Source: Bacteroidota bacterium (GTDB taxonomy: Bacteria > Bacteroidota > Bacteroidia > Chitinophagales > Chitinophagaceae). From it: a stretch of DNA of 38,312 nucleotides. The stretch covers positions 1 through 38,312 of the forward strand of contig JAGWRO010000047.1 of the NCBI GenBank assembly GCA_028876495.1. Direction: 5' to 3'. The translations under genes were made by a program, and so were the position numbers. Every line of letters begins with the position of its first letter. Within the stretch, counting starts at the first letter, position 1. The notes beneath the pieces are model-generated. The model did no database searches. It had not been told where the DNA came from and saw nothing but the letters and a program-made list of their open reading frames with translations. Below are positions 16,574-24,350 of this stretch, piece after piece.

Positions 16574-16999
16574 ATGGCAACTATTCAAAGTTTTGAGGAT
16601 TTAAAAGTTTGGCAAAAAGCAAGGATACTTTGCTCAGAAATTTTTTCTTCAACCAGTATCGGTAATTTTTCTAAAGACTTTGGTTTAAAAGATCAAATCA
16701 ATAGAGCTTCAGGTTCAATAATGGATAATATCGCTGAAGGATTTGGAAGAAAAGGGAACCTCGAATTCATTAATTTTCTTACCTATTCCAGCGGTTCAGT
16801 TTGCGAATGTAAATCCCAATTATATAAAGCTTTCGACAGAAATTATATTACTGAAGCAAAGCGTAAAGAATTATTAGACCTGGCGGATGAAGTTGGAAAA
16901 ATGATTAGTTCACTCATGTCCTATCTTGGAGGAACTGAATTGAGAGGTGCCAAATTCAAAGCAAGAGAAAAAAAAATAAACGAGTCTATTAAACAATAG
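16574..16999 (+). CDS. Four-helix bundle protein (S23/23S rRNA intervening-sequence family)
   Basis: The 141-residue protein has family hallmarks: FEDLKVWQKAR at the N-terminus, LKDQINRASGSIMDNIAEGFGR in the middle, and FLTYSSGSVCECKSQL later. This family includes proteins encoded by intervening sequences in 23S rRNA, and the Avd accessory proteins of diversity-generating retroelements are structurally related; most stand-alone members have no proven function. It probably forms an oligomeric basic bundle that could bind nucleic acid. It lies between tig and clpP, bracketed by inverted heptamer arrays, which points to insertion as a unit. No reverse transcriptase or transposase is present. Confidence 0.92.
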   Translation: MATIQSFEDLKVWQKARILCSEIFSSTSIGNFSKDFGLKDQINRASGSIMDNIAEGFGRKGNLEFINFLTYSSGSVCECKSQLYKAFDRNYITEAKRKELLDLADEVGKMISSLMSYLGGTELRGAKFKAREKKINESIKQ

Positions 17000-17021
17000 T
17001 ATCAAATCGATCGCTGGACCA

Positions 17022-17077
17022 TGAACTAAGAACTAAGAACTACGAACTACGAACTACGAACTATAAACTATAAACTA
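17022..17077. repeat. Heptamer array, right arm of inverted repeat
   Basis: Read on the minus strand, this is eight heptamers: TAGTTTA twice, TAGTTCG three times, TAGTTCT twice, TAGTTCA once. It mirrors the left array at 16503-16544. Together the arms enclose the four-helix-bundle gene and could form a long stem in RNA or single-stranded DNA. Confidence 0.95.
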
Positions 17078-17163
17078 CTCCCTGTCCTTTTGTCTTATTT
17101 TTTTTGTTAGCATAATATTTGGAACTTCACCGCCGTAAATTGTTATTACATTAAATTTAATTT

Positions 17164-17853
17164 ATGAATACAGGAAAAGAATTTGAAAAATATGCCGTAA
17201 AACACAGAGGCATAAGTAGTAATACGCTCGATGCCTATATCAAACATAATGTTACTAACTTAACGCCGAACATCATTGAAGAAAGGCCTATGAATGTTGC
17301 TGTGATGGACGTTTACAGCCGTTTAATGATGGATAGAATCATCTTTCTGGGATACCCTGTAAATGATGAAGTGGCCAATATCATTACCGCTCAATTATTG
17401 TTTTTAGAAAGCACCGACAGGACAAGAGACGTACAGCTTTATATTAATTCTCCCGGCGGAGGTGTATATGCCGGCCTTGGCTTGTATGATACCATGCAAT
17501 TTGTAAATCCTGATGTAGCCACTATCTGTACAGGCATAGCCGCAAGTATGGCAGCAGTGCTAATGGCAGCAGGTGCTCCGGGAAAAAGAAGCGCGCTGAA
17601 ACATTCAAGAATAATGATGCACCAGCCAAGTGCCGGAGCAGCGGGGCAAGCATCTGATGTAGCCATCACCGTAAATGAAGTAAGGAAGATCAAACAGGAA
17701 TTGTATGATATTTTAAGTAATCATACAGGACAAAGTGTGGAAAAAATTGCCAAAGACAGCAATCGTGATTTTTGGATGACCGCTCCGGAAGCCAAAGATT
17801 ACGGGTTGATTGATGAAGTATTGTTTACCAATGAAAGAAAAGAAAAAAAATAG
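17164..17853 (+). CDS. clpP: ClpP protease subunit, first paralogue
   Basis: This serine peptidase subunit of the Clp protease has the full catalytic triad: Ser128 (GIAASMAAV), His153 (MMHQPSAG) and Asp202 (NRDFWM). At 229 residues it is longer than the usual 193-207, owing to an N-terminal extension of about 40 residues before the axial-loop region. It is followed 21 bases later by a second clpP and then clpX, so the three are probably one operon. ClpX would unfold substrates and feed them into the ClpP chamber. The two ClpPs may form a mixed two-ring complex, which is inference. Confidence 0.96.
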   Translation: MNTGKEFEKYAVKHRGISSNTLDAYIKHNVTNLTPNIIEERPMNVAVMDVYSRLMMDRIIFLGYPVNDEVANIITAQLLFLESTDRTRDVQLYINSPGGGVYAGLGLYDTMQFVNPDVATICTGIAASMAAVLMAAGAPGKRSALKHSRIMMHQPSAGAAGQASDVAITVNEVRKIKQELYDILSNHTGQSVEKIAKDSNRDFWMTAPEAKDYGLIDEVLFTNERKEKK

Positions 17854-17874
17854 ATTGACATAAAAATAAACGAT

Positions 17875-18501
17875 ATGAATTTTTACAAAAATAATTTAAC
17901 GCGTTTTGACCAGGAAGAAGAACCTGAAACAGGTGCACCTGAAAACCCAATCGAAAAGATGATGGGAGGAATGATGTTTGATAAAAAATTTCTTGAACAA
18001 CGTAAAGTGTTTCTCTGGGGCGAAGTTCATGATAAAAGTGCAAGAGAAATTACCAATCGCCTTCTATATCTTGAAGCAATGGACCCGGGAAAGGAAATTA
18101 CGTTTTATATCAACAGCCCCGGTGGTGTTATTACAAGTGGCATGGTTATTTATGATACCATGCAAATGATCTCTTCACCGGTAAGCACTGTTTGTATGGG
18201 AATGGCCGCCAGCATGGGAAGTATCTTATTGAGCGGCGGACAAAAAGGAAAACGATTTATATTTCCACATGGCGAAGTAATGATTCATCAACCAAGTGGT
18301 GGCGGACAAGGCACCAGTGCCGATCTTGAAATTATGGCTATACAAATACAAAAGGCAAAAGAACTGGGAGCTAAAATATTAGCAGAAAATTGCGGTCATC
18401 CTTACGATAAAATTATGGAAGATTTTGACCGGGATTATTGGATGGATGCTGAAGAAAGTAAAAAATATGGAATTGTTGATGGAATTATAAATAAATTATA
18501 A
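17875..18501 (+). CDS. clpP: ClpP protease subunit, second paralogue
   Basis: This second ClpP has an intact triad: Ser113 (GMAASMGSI), His138 (VMIHQPSGG) and Asp187 ([10 protein letters not shown]). The length of 208 residues is normal. Its N-terminal segment is acidic ([12 protein letters not shown]) and unlike the first paralogue, so the axial pores of the two rings should differ and could favour different ATPase partners. It lies 21 bases after the first clpP and 82 bases before clpX. Both copies look catalytically competent. Confidence 0.95.
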   Translation: MNFYKNNLTRFDQEEEPETGAPENPIEKMMGGMMFDKKFLEQRKVFLWGEVHDKSAREITNRLLYLEAMDPGKEITFYINSPGGVITSGMVIYDTMQMISSPVSTVCMGMAASMGSILLSGGQKGKRFIFPHGEVMIHQPSGGGQGTSADLEIMAIQIQKAKELGAKILAENCGHPYDKIMEDFDRDYWMDAEESKKYGIVDGIINKL

Positions 18502-18583
18502 TGCATCATTTTGGCAGTTTTTGCTGTCATATATATAAGAAAATAGGATTAAAATAAGTTATCCTGAAAATATCTGTTACCTA

Positions 18584-19819
18584 ATGGCTAAACAACAAAT
18601 ATTACATTGCTCATTTTGCGGAAGAAACCGTGATGAAGTTAAGATCCTGATTGCAGGACAGGAAGGGCACATTTGCGAAAACTGCATTGAGCATGCGCAG
18701 GAAATCATCATGCAGGAAATTGTTCCTACACAGGAAAACGCTGCAGGCTCCAATTACAAGCTTTCAGTAAAAAAACCAATGGAACTTAAAAAGTTTTTAG
18801 ATGAGTATATAATCGGGCAGGATGATGCAAAAAAAGTACTTTCAGTAGCAGTTTACAATCATTACAAACGACTGAATCAGAAAATAGACAGTGATGTTGA
18901 AATAGAAAAGAGCAATATTATCATGGTTGGTGAAACCGGAACAGGTAAAACTTTGCTGGCCAAAACCATTGCTCGCATTTTAAATGTTCCTTTTGCTATT
19001 GTTGATGCTACCGTTTTTACAGAAGCCGGTTATGTGGGCGAAGACGTGGAAAGTATTTTAAGCCGCTTGTTGCAGGTTTGTAATTTTGATGTGACTGCAG
19101 CACAGAAAGGAATTGTATATATTGACGAGATCGATAAAATCGCACGCAAGAGCGATAATCCAAGCATCACGAGAGACGTGAGCGGCGAAGGGGTTCAGCA
19201 GGGATTATTAAAATTACTGGAAGGAACCGAAGTGCTTGTTCCGCCGCAGGGAGGAAGAAAACATCCCGAGCAAAAACTAATAAAAATAAACACCAGCAAT
19301 ATCCTCTTCATTTGCGGAGGCGCATTTGACGGAGTAGACAGGTTAATTGGCCGGAGGATTAATACCAACGCCATTGGTTTTAGTGTAAATAAAGAGTTGC
19401 AGGAATACCAGCGCAAAAATTTGTTACAGTTTGTAAATGCGCAGGACCTGAAATCTTTTGGTTTGATTCCGGAATTACTTGGAAGACTTCCGGTAGTCAC
19501 TTACCTGAATCCATTGGACGCAACCACTTTAAGAAGTATTCTTACAGAGCCCAAAAATTCTCTCATAAAACAATACAAAAAGCTATTTGAAATAGAAGGC
19601 ATTAACCTGGTTATTGAGGATGATGTATATGATTTTATGGTAGAAAAAGCGATGGAATATAAACTGGGTGCGAGAGGTTTAAGAAGCATTTGTGAAAGTA
19701 TTTTAACCGATGCGATGTATGAATTGCCTTCTCAAAAAGTAAAATCATTTACCGTTACGAAAGAATATGCTACCCGAAAATTCAGCACCAGTAAATTGAG
19801 TTTGCTTAAAGTAGCATAA
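18584..19819 (+). CDS. clpX: ATP-dependent Clp protease ATP-binding subunit ClpX
   Basis: The 411-residue AAA+ unfoldase has an N-terminal zinc-binding domain with Cys9, Cys12, Cys31 and Cys34. Then come Walker A GETGTGKT (116-123), the pore loop GYVGED (from 149), Walker B with DEID (181-184), the RKH-type loop GGRKHPEQ and sensor 2 GARGLRSI. It selects and threads proteins into ClpP. It ends the tig-clpP-clpP-clpX block and is followed by a clear terminator. Length and all motifs are normal. Confidence 0.98.
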   Translation: MAKQQILHCSFCGRNRDEVKILIAGQEGHICENCIEHAQEIIMQEIVPTQENAAGSNYKLSVKKPMELKKFLDEYIIGQDDAKKVLSVAVYNHYKRLNQKIDSDVEIEKSNIIMVGETGTGKTLLAKTIARILNVPFAIVDATVFTEAGYVGEDVESILSRLLQVCNFDVTAAQKGIVYIDEIDKIARKSDNPSITRDVSGEGVQQGLLKLLEGTEVLVPPQGGRKHPEQKLIKINTSNILFICGGAFDGVDRLIGRRINTNAIGFSVNKELQEYQRKNLLQFVNAQDLKSFGLIPELLGRLPVVTYLNPLDATTLRSILTEPKNSLIKQYKKLFEIEGINLVIEDDVYDFMVEKAMEYKLGARGLRSICESILTDAMYELPSQKVKSFTVTKEYATRKFSTSKLSLLKVA

Positions 19820-19846
19820 GGAATTTCTTTATAATAAATAATTTGT

Positions 19847-19872
19847 AAAGCGCCGGTTTCCGGCGCTTTTTT
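19847..19872 (+). terminator. Intrinsic terminator after clpX
   Basis: AAAGCGCCGG pairs with CCGGCGCTTT across a three-base loop and is followed by TTT. It is 27 bases past the clpX stop. Confidence 0.92.
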
Positions 19873-19971
19873 AATTACAATGAACCGACCGACTTACTAT
19901 AAAATCAAAATAAGATTTCGCAAAATTTCTTGGTTTACTATGTCGTCGGATTTTTTAAAAAATATCTCTTA

Positions 19972-19979
19972 TATTTTTG
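19972..19979 (+). promoter_or_regulatory. -7 box upstream of purA
   Basis: TATTTTTG matches TAnnTTTG, 78 bases before the purA ATG. The -33 element is not clear. Confidence 0.35.
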
Positions 19980-20057
19980 CACAATTTCATCCTCATTTCT
20001 GTTTTTAATTATACTTTTACCACGTTCTCAAAATTGATGATTAAATCTGTCTAAAAA

Positions 20058-21323
20058 ATGGTTGATGTTATTCTCGGGCTCCAGTGGGGCGATGAAGGGA
20101 AAGGAAAAATTGTAGATTATTTTGCTCCTAAATATGATATGGTTGCCCGTTTCCAGGGCGGACCTAATGCAGGGCACACGCTGTATGTAGGTGGAAAAAA
20201 AATTGTGCTTCACCAGATTCCATCCGGAATTTTTCATGAAAATAAAATTAATTTAATCGGCAGTGGAGTCGTACTGGACGCGGTTACTTTAAAAAAAGAA
20301 TGTGAGGCAGTAGCAGCCTTTGGTATTGATTACAGAAAATCTTTGTACGTCAGTGAAAGAACACATTTGATTTTGCCAACGCATCGTGCTATAGACCGCG
20401 CGAGCGAAGCGGCAAAAGGAAGAGATAAGATCGGTTCTACTTTAAAAGGAATCAGCCCGGCCTACATGGATAAAACCGGCAGAAATGGCTTGCGTGTAGG
20501 CGACCTTCTCGCAGGTGATTTTCGTAAAAAATACGACCAATTGAAAAAGAAACATCAGCAAATCCTTGATACTTTTTCTTTTGATGAAGATATCTCACAG
20601 TCTGAAAATGAATTTTTTGAATCGATTGAATTTTTAAAAACTTTAAAAATAATCAATGGCGAATATTTTATAAATGATGCTATCCAATCAGGCAAAAACA
20701 TTCTCGCAGAAGGCGCTCAGGGAAGTATGCTCGATGTTGATTTCGGGACATTTCCTTTTGTTACTTCATCCAATACAATCACCGGCGGTGTGTGCAATGG
20801 TTTAGGTATAGCTCCACAAAAAATAAAAGAGGTAATTGGTATTACAAAAGCTTATTGTACGCGGGTTGGTAGTGGCCCTTTTCCTACAGAACTACACGAT
20901 GAAACCGGCGAATTGATAAGGAAAAACGGAAATGAATTTGGCAGTACCACCGGAAGGCCACGCAGGTGCGGATGGATTGACCTGGTAGCGCTCAATTTTG
21001 CCTGTATGATCAACGGCGTTACACAACTGGTAATGACAAAAGCTGATGTTCTTGATACTCTCGACGTTTTAAAAGTTTGCACCGGCTATTCTGTAAATGG
21101 AAAAGAAACCACACAGGTTCCTTTTCAAATGGATGGTATTTCAATCGAACCTTTATATAAGGAATTTACAGGCTGGCAAACAGATATTACAGGCATAAAA
21201 GATTTTCAAGCCTTGCCCCCGCAAATGGATACTTATATTGATTACATAAATTCCACTTTAGAAATATCTGTAAAGTATATTTCCAACGGGCCAGGAACTA
21301 ATCAACTGATTGTTGCTCAATGA
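20058..21323 (+). CDS. purA: Adenylosuccinate synthetase
   Basis: This enzyme joins IMP and aspartate, using GTP, to make adenylosuccinate, the first committed step to AMP. The P-loop-like LGLQWGDEGKGK contains the catalytic Asp12, and His40 lies in GGPNAGHT; both correspond to the E. coli active-site pair. RVGSGPFPTEL, GSTTGRPRRCGWID and the C-terminal SNGPGTNQ complete the family signatures. Length (421) is normal. The gene is free-standing, with a possible promoter upstream and a small hairpin over its stop codon. Confidence 0.98.
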   Translation: MVDVILGLQWGDEGKGKIVDYFAPKYDMVARFQGGPNAGHTLYVGGKKIVLHQIPSGIFHENKINLIGSGVVLDAVTLKKECEAVAAFGIDYRKSLYVSERTHLILPTHRAIDRASEAAKGRDKIGSTLKGISPAYMDKTGRNGLRVGDLLAGDFRKKYDQLKKKHQQILDTFSFDEDISQSENEFFESIEFLKTLKIINGEYFINDAIQSGKNILAEGAQGSMLDVDFGTFPFVTSSNTITGGVCNGLGIAPQKIKEVIGITKAYCTRVGSGPFPTELHDETGELIRKNGNEFGSTTGRPRRCGWIDLVALNFACMINGVTQLVMTKADVLDTLDVLKVCTGYSVNGKETTQVPFQMDGISIEPLYKEFTGWQTDITGIKDFQALPPQMDTYIDYINSTLEISVKYISNGPGTNQLIVAQ

Positions 21324-21337
21324 TTGAGCAATTATTT
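21313..21337 (+). terminator. Hairpin spanning the purA stop codon
   Basis: TTGCTCAA (21313-21320) pairs with TTGAGCAA (21324-21331), with the TGA stop codon as the loop, followed by TTATTTT. It is a possible compact terminator; the stem is short and AT-rich. Confidence 0.4.
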
Positions 21338-21354
21338 TAAAAAAAATTATTGAT

Positions 21355-21362
21355 TATTTTTG
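21355..21362 (+). promoter_or_regulatory. -7 box for the charged disordered protein
   Basis: TATTTTTG matches TAnnTTTG and ends 49 bases before the ATG at 21412. GGAGAATT occurs just upstream of that ATG as a rare Shine-Dalgarno-like match, and is also seen at 21362. Confidence 0.4.
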
Positions 21363-21411
21363 GAGAATTGAAAATGATATTGAAAATTTACATAAAAATC
21401 CTTGGAGAATT

Positions 21412-21816
21412 ATGAAAGCAAAATCTGAAAAGGAAAAAAAATTTCCACCCGAAAAAACTGTAAAAGACGCTCCCAAAGCTTCCTCGAAAAAAAAATCAGA
21501 GCCGGATGACGAAGATGATTTGGATGACGAAGATGAAATGCCAAAAAAGAAAGGAAAAGTTTCTTCTTCAAAAAAGAAGCGCGATGATGACGATGACGAT
21601 GATGATGACGATGTAGATATTGAAGATGAGTGGGAAAAATCGGATGAAGATGAGGATTTTGATCCTGATTTTGAAGAATTTGATATACCTAAATCAAAAG
21701 TGAAAAAGAGTCCTAAAAAAGGAAAAGAAGATGATTTTGAGGTAGATGACGATTTTAAATCGCTTGATTTATTTGATGACGACGAGGACATGTTTGACGA
21801 TGACGATGATTTTTAA
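21412..21816 (+). CDS. Polyampholytic, intrinsically disordered protein
   Basis: I do not recognise a function. The 134 residues are almost entirely Lys/Ser-rich blocks alternating with Asp/Glu-rich blocks, including a run of ten aspartates. The acidic C-terminus carries spaced aromatic residues (LFDDDEDMFDDDDDF). No fold is expected. The -7 box, the GGAGAATT-ATG ribosome-binding context and balanced codons make it a real gene and not a low-complexity artefact. Acidic tails with embedded aromatics suggest binding to a basic or nucleic-acid-binding partner, but that is speculation. The pabB-like gene starts 30 bases downstream. Confidence 0.75.
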   Translation: MKAKSEKEKKFPPEKTVKDAPKASSKKKSEPDDEDDLDDEDEMPKKKGKVSSSKKKRDDDDDDDDDDVDIEDEWEKSDEDEDFDPDFEEFDIPKSKVKKSPKKGKEDDFEVDDDFKSLDLFDDDEDMFDDDDDF

Positions 21817-21846
21817 GTCAAATATTTGGCGGTTTGATACCCAATT

Positions 21847-23118
21847 TTGAAAAGAAAATTCACATCATATTCATTAGCTGATTTCTATCAGTTTAAGAAT
21901 CAATTGCTGAACTTTGGAAAAAGGTTCAGCAATTTTTGTTTCCTGGATAACCACCATTACGATTTCGATAAAACATTTGAATGCGTTGCCGGTTTTGGTG
22001 TAATTAAATCATTGGTTGCATCATCAAGCAATAGTTTACAACAAATTGATCAGTTTAAAAGTGAGAACACCGATTGGATATTTGGCCATCTTTCTTATGA
22101 TCTTAAAAATGAAATAGAAGGCCTTTCATCGAAAAACGAAGACCATATAGGGTTTGAAGATTTTTATTTTTTTGTTCCTGAGATCGTTTTTATTTTATCC
22201 AGGGAGTCAGTTAATATTGGCGCTGATGAAACGATCAGCACAAAAGATATTTTTGAAAAGATCGTTTCAATAACTGCATCAGAAAATACTTTTACGAAAG
22301 CAGAATTAAAAAGCAAGTTTTCCAAAGAAGAATATTTAGCAACTGTAAAAAAATTGCAGCAACATATTTTAAGAGGCGACTGTTATGAAATATGTTTTTG
22401 CCAGGAATTTTTTGCAGAAAATATTCAAATTGACCCAATATCGGCTTTTAAAAAATTAAGCGAAATTTCCCCCAACCCTTTTTCGGCTTTTTATAAATTC
22501 TCTGAAAAATACCTAATGTGTGCAAGCCCGGAAAGGTTTCTTAAAAAGACTAATAATTTAATTATTTCCCAACCGATAAAAGGAACTTCCAAAAGATCCA
22601 CATTTTCTGATGAGGAAGAAAAATCTTTATTGAAAAGCAATGAAAAAGAACGTGCAGAAAATATAATGATCGTTGATTTAGTGCGAAATGACTTGAGTAA
22701 AATTTGCGTAGAAGGTTCTGTAGAAGTAAAAGAATTTTTAGAAATTTATTCTTTTCCGCAGGTTCATCAAATGATTTCAACCATTGCAGGAAAGCTTGCT
22801 GAAAACGTTTCTTTAAGTGACATTTTTTACGCTACATTCCCCATGGGCTCTATGACCGGCGCTCCTAAAAAAAGAGTATTGGAACTGATAGAAATGTATG
22901 AAAAAACAAAAAGAGGTTTATTCTCAGGAAGTGTTGGCTATATTACTCCCAGTGGAGATTTTGATTTTAACGTAGTGATCAGAAGTATCCTCTATAATGA
23001 AAAAAGCAAGTACTTATCCATACCGGCAGGCTCAGCAATTACCTGGAAAAGTGATGCTGAAAAAGAGTTTGAAGAATGCGAGCTTAAAATAGAAGGAATG
23101 AAAAAAACATTGGAATGA
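21847..23118 (+). CDS. pabB: Aminodeoxychorismate synthase component I-like (chorismate-binding)
   Basis: The C-terminal 270 residues form the chorismate-utilising fold: GDCYEICFCQEF, ASPERFL, QPIKGT, AENIMIVDLVRNDLSKIC, FPMGSMTGAPK and GLFSGSVGYI. Lys245 in PIKGT is the residue that marks PabB; TrpE normally has Ala there. So it should aminate chorismate for folate synthesis, with a glutaminase partner (PabA) that is not in the window. The start must be TTG at 21847, because a TGA lies in frame at 21835 and no ATG or GTG fits between them. Isochorismate synthase or anthranilate synthase is less likely. Confidence 0.88.
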   Translation: MKRKFTSYSLADFYQFKNQLLNFGKRFSNFCFLDNHHYDFDKTFECVAGFGVIKSLVASSSNSLQQIDQFKSENTDWIFGHLSYDLKNEIEGLSSKNEDHIGFEDFYFFVPEIVFILSRESVNIGADETISTKDIFEKIVSITASENTFTKAELKSKFSKEEYLATVKKLQQHILRGDCYEICFCQEFFAENIQIDPISAFKKLSEISPNPFSAFYKFSEKYLMCASPERFLKKTNNLIISQPIKGTSKRSTFSDEEEKSLLKSNEKERAENIMIVDLVRNDLSKICVEGSVEVKEFLEIYSFPQVHQMISTIAGKLAENVSLSDIFYATFPMGSMTGAPKKRVLELIEMYEKTKRGLFSGSVGYITPSGDFDFNVVIRSILYNEKSKYLSIPAGSAITWKSDAEKEFEECELKIEGMKKTLE

Positions 23119-23187
23119 CGAGAAGAACTATCTTTTCGAAAACAGAAATCTGGTTTATTTCTTCGCTTACTGGAAATAAATTTAAAC

Positions 23188-24348
23188 TTACATTTTTGAT
23201 GGTTCCCCTGCTTTTGAATCTGTTTTTACACTTTGCAACAATTGATCAACGCTTTCATTAAGAATCTGAATTTTTCTTGCTTTAAACTCATCCATTTTTT
23301 CAGAAGGCAGTTGGAGTTTGTATTCGTTACCTGTAGAAAGTACGTTATTAAACCCTGGGTTATAATGGTTAAAATCAGCAATGCTCATCGAAATATTTTT
23401 GGCAATCACTTGTGCAATATATCTTCCTGAAACTTTGATTGAATCAACATCTTTTTTTTCTGCATCTGTAAGCTGAGCAGTAATGGCACTAATGTCATTG
23501 GCCGAAAGATCAGAATAATTAAAGTTGGAATTGGCCACATTTCCATCCGTGTTACCGGTTTCCATAATATAATGCGTTGCAATAAAATTTTTCACATGAT
23601 TTCGTGATTCTTCCGGTAAATCATATTGGAGTTTCCAAAAATTATGACTCCCACTTTTTTTGATTGCGCTATGAACCCTTCCTTCGCCCCCGTTATAAGC
23701 AGCAATTACCAAAAGCCAATCTTTAAGATCTTTATATAAAGAGAGTAAATATTTTGCCGCAGCATTGGTACTTTTAAAATAATCAGTGCGGTCATCTTCA
23801 TTCTGATTCACTACTAATCCATAACCCCTTGCAGTATATGGCATAAACTGCCATGGCCCGCGTGCTCCTTTTGGCGAAAGAGCGGTAGATTTTAAATCAC
23901 TTTCAATAACTGCAAGGTATTTTAATTCTTTAGGCAACCCGTATTGAGTAAGAATGCCATCAATAAAATTAAAATACGGTTTCCCGGTTTTTCTAAGCTT
24001 TAATAAATAATCTTTATGCGCATTTAAATAGTCCTGCATGTAAGTTTCAGCATAAGGATTTACTTGTGATGCATAAGGCATTGAGGAATTATAGGAATAA
24101 TTTTTAAACAGATCCTTAAAGCCATATTTAGTAACCTTACTCAGGTATTCGGCCTTGTCTTTTTTTATTTTTTTAGATTCTATTACCTCATCAATCACTT
24201 TATTTTCCTGGTTATTGGAAGTATCAATTTTTCCTTTTGTAATTATAGTATCAGCCTGCACTTGCATAGGCACATCCATACCTGCCTCAACAAAAAAAGG
24301 CTGCAGTATTATAAAAAGAAAAAATAAAAACAGGGTGACCCTTCTCAC
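23188..24348 (-). CDS. Membrane-bound lytic transglycosylase, MltD-like
   Basis: A signal peptide (about residues 1-22) leads into a linker and an SLT domain. Its catalytic Glu149 is in YLAVIESDLKSTALSPKGARG, followed by GPWQFMP and AAYNGGEGRV. The last part (about 305-350, VSGRYIAQVIAKNISM..FNHYNPGF) looks like a divergent LysM peptidoglycan-binding repeat. The enzyme cleaves murein glycan strands in the periplasm. It begins two bases after the gatA stop, so translation is probably coupled, and it shares the tatA-gatA transcript direction. Confidence 0.9.
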   Translation of the reverse strand: MRRVTLFLFFLFIILQPFFVEAGMDVPMQVQADTIITKGKIDTSNNQENKVIDEVIESKKIKKDKAEYLSKVTKYGFKDLFKNYSYNSSMPYASQVNPYAETYMQDYLNAHKDYLLKLRKTGKPYFNFIDGILTQYGLPKELKYLAVIESDLKSTALSPKGARGPWQFMPYTARGYGLVVNQNEDDRTDYFKSTNAAAKYLLSLYKDLKDWLLVIAAYNGGEGRVHSAIKKSGSHNFWKLQYDLPEESRNHVKNFIATHYIMETGNTDGNVANSNFNYSDLSANDISAITAQLTDAEKKDVDSIKVSGRYIAQVIAKNISMSIADFNHYNPGFNNVLSTGNEYKLQLPSEKMDEFKARKIQILNESVDQLLQSVKTDSKAGEPSKM

Positions 24349-24350
24349 TT

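Noticed and set aside
16503-17077. CRISPR-like repeats around the four-helix-bundle gene
   Set aside because: The repeats are contiguous seven-base units with no spacers and are arranged as inverted arms; no cas genes are present.
21354-21791. Serine-rich minus-strand frame opposite the charged protein
   Set aside because: It is the complement of Asp/Glu/Lys codons and shows no independent gene signals.
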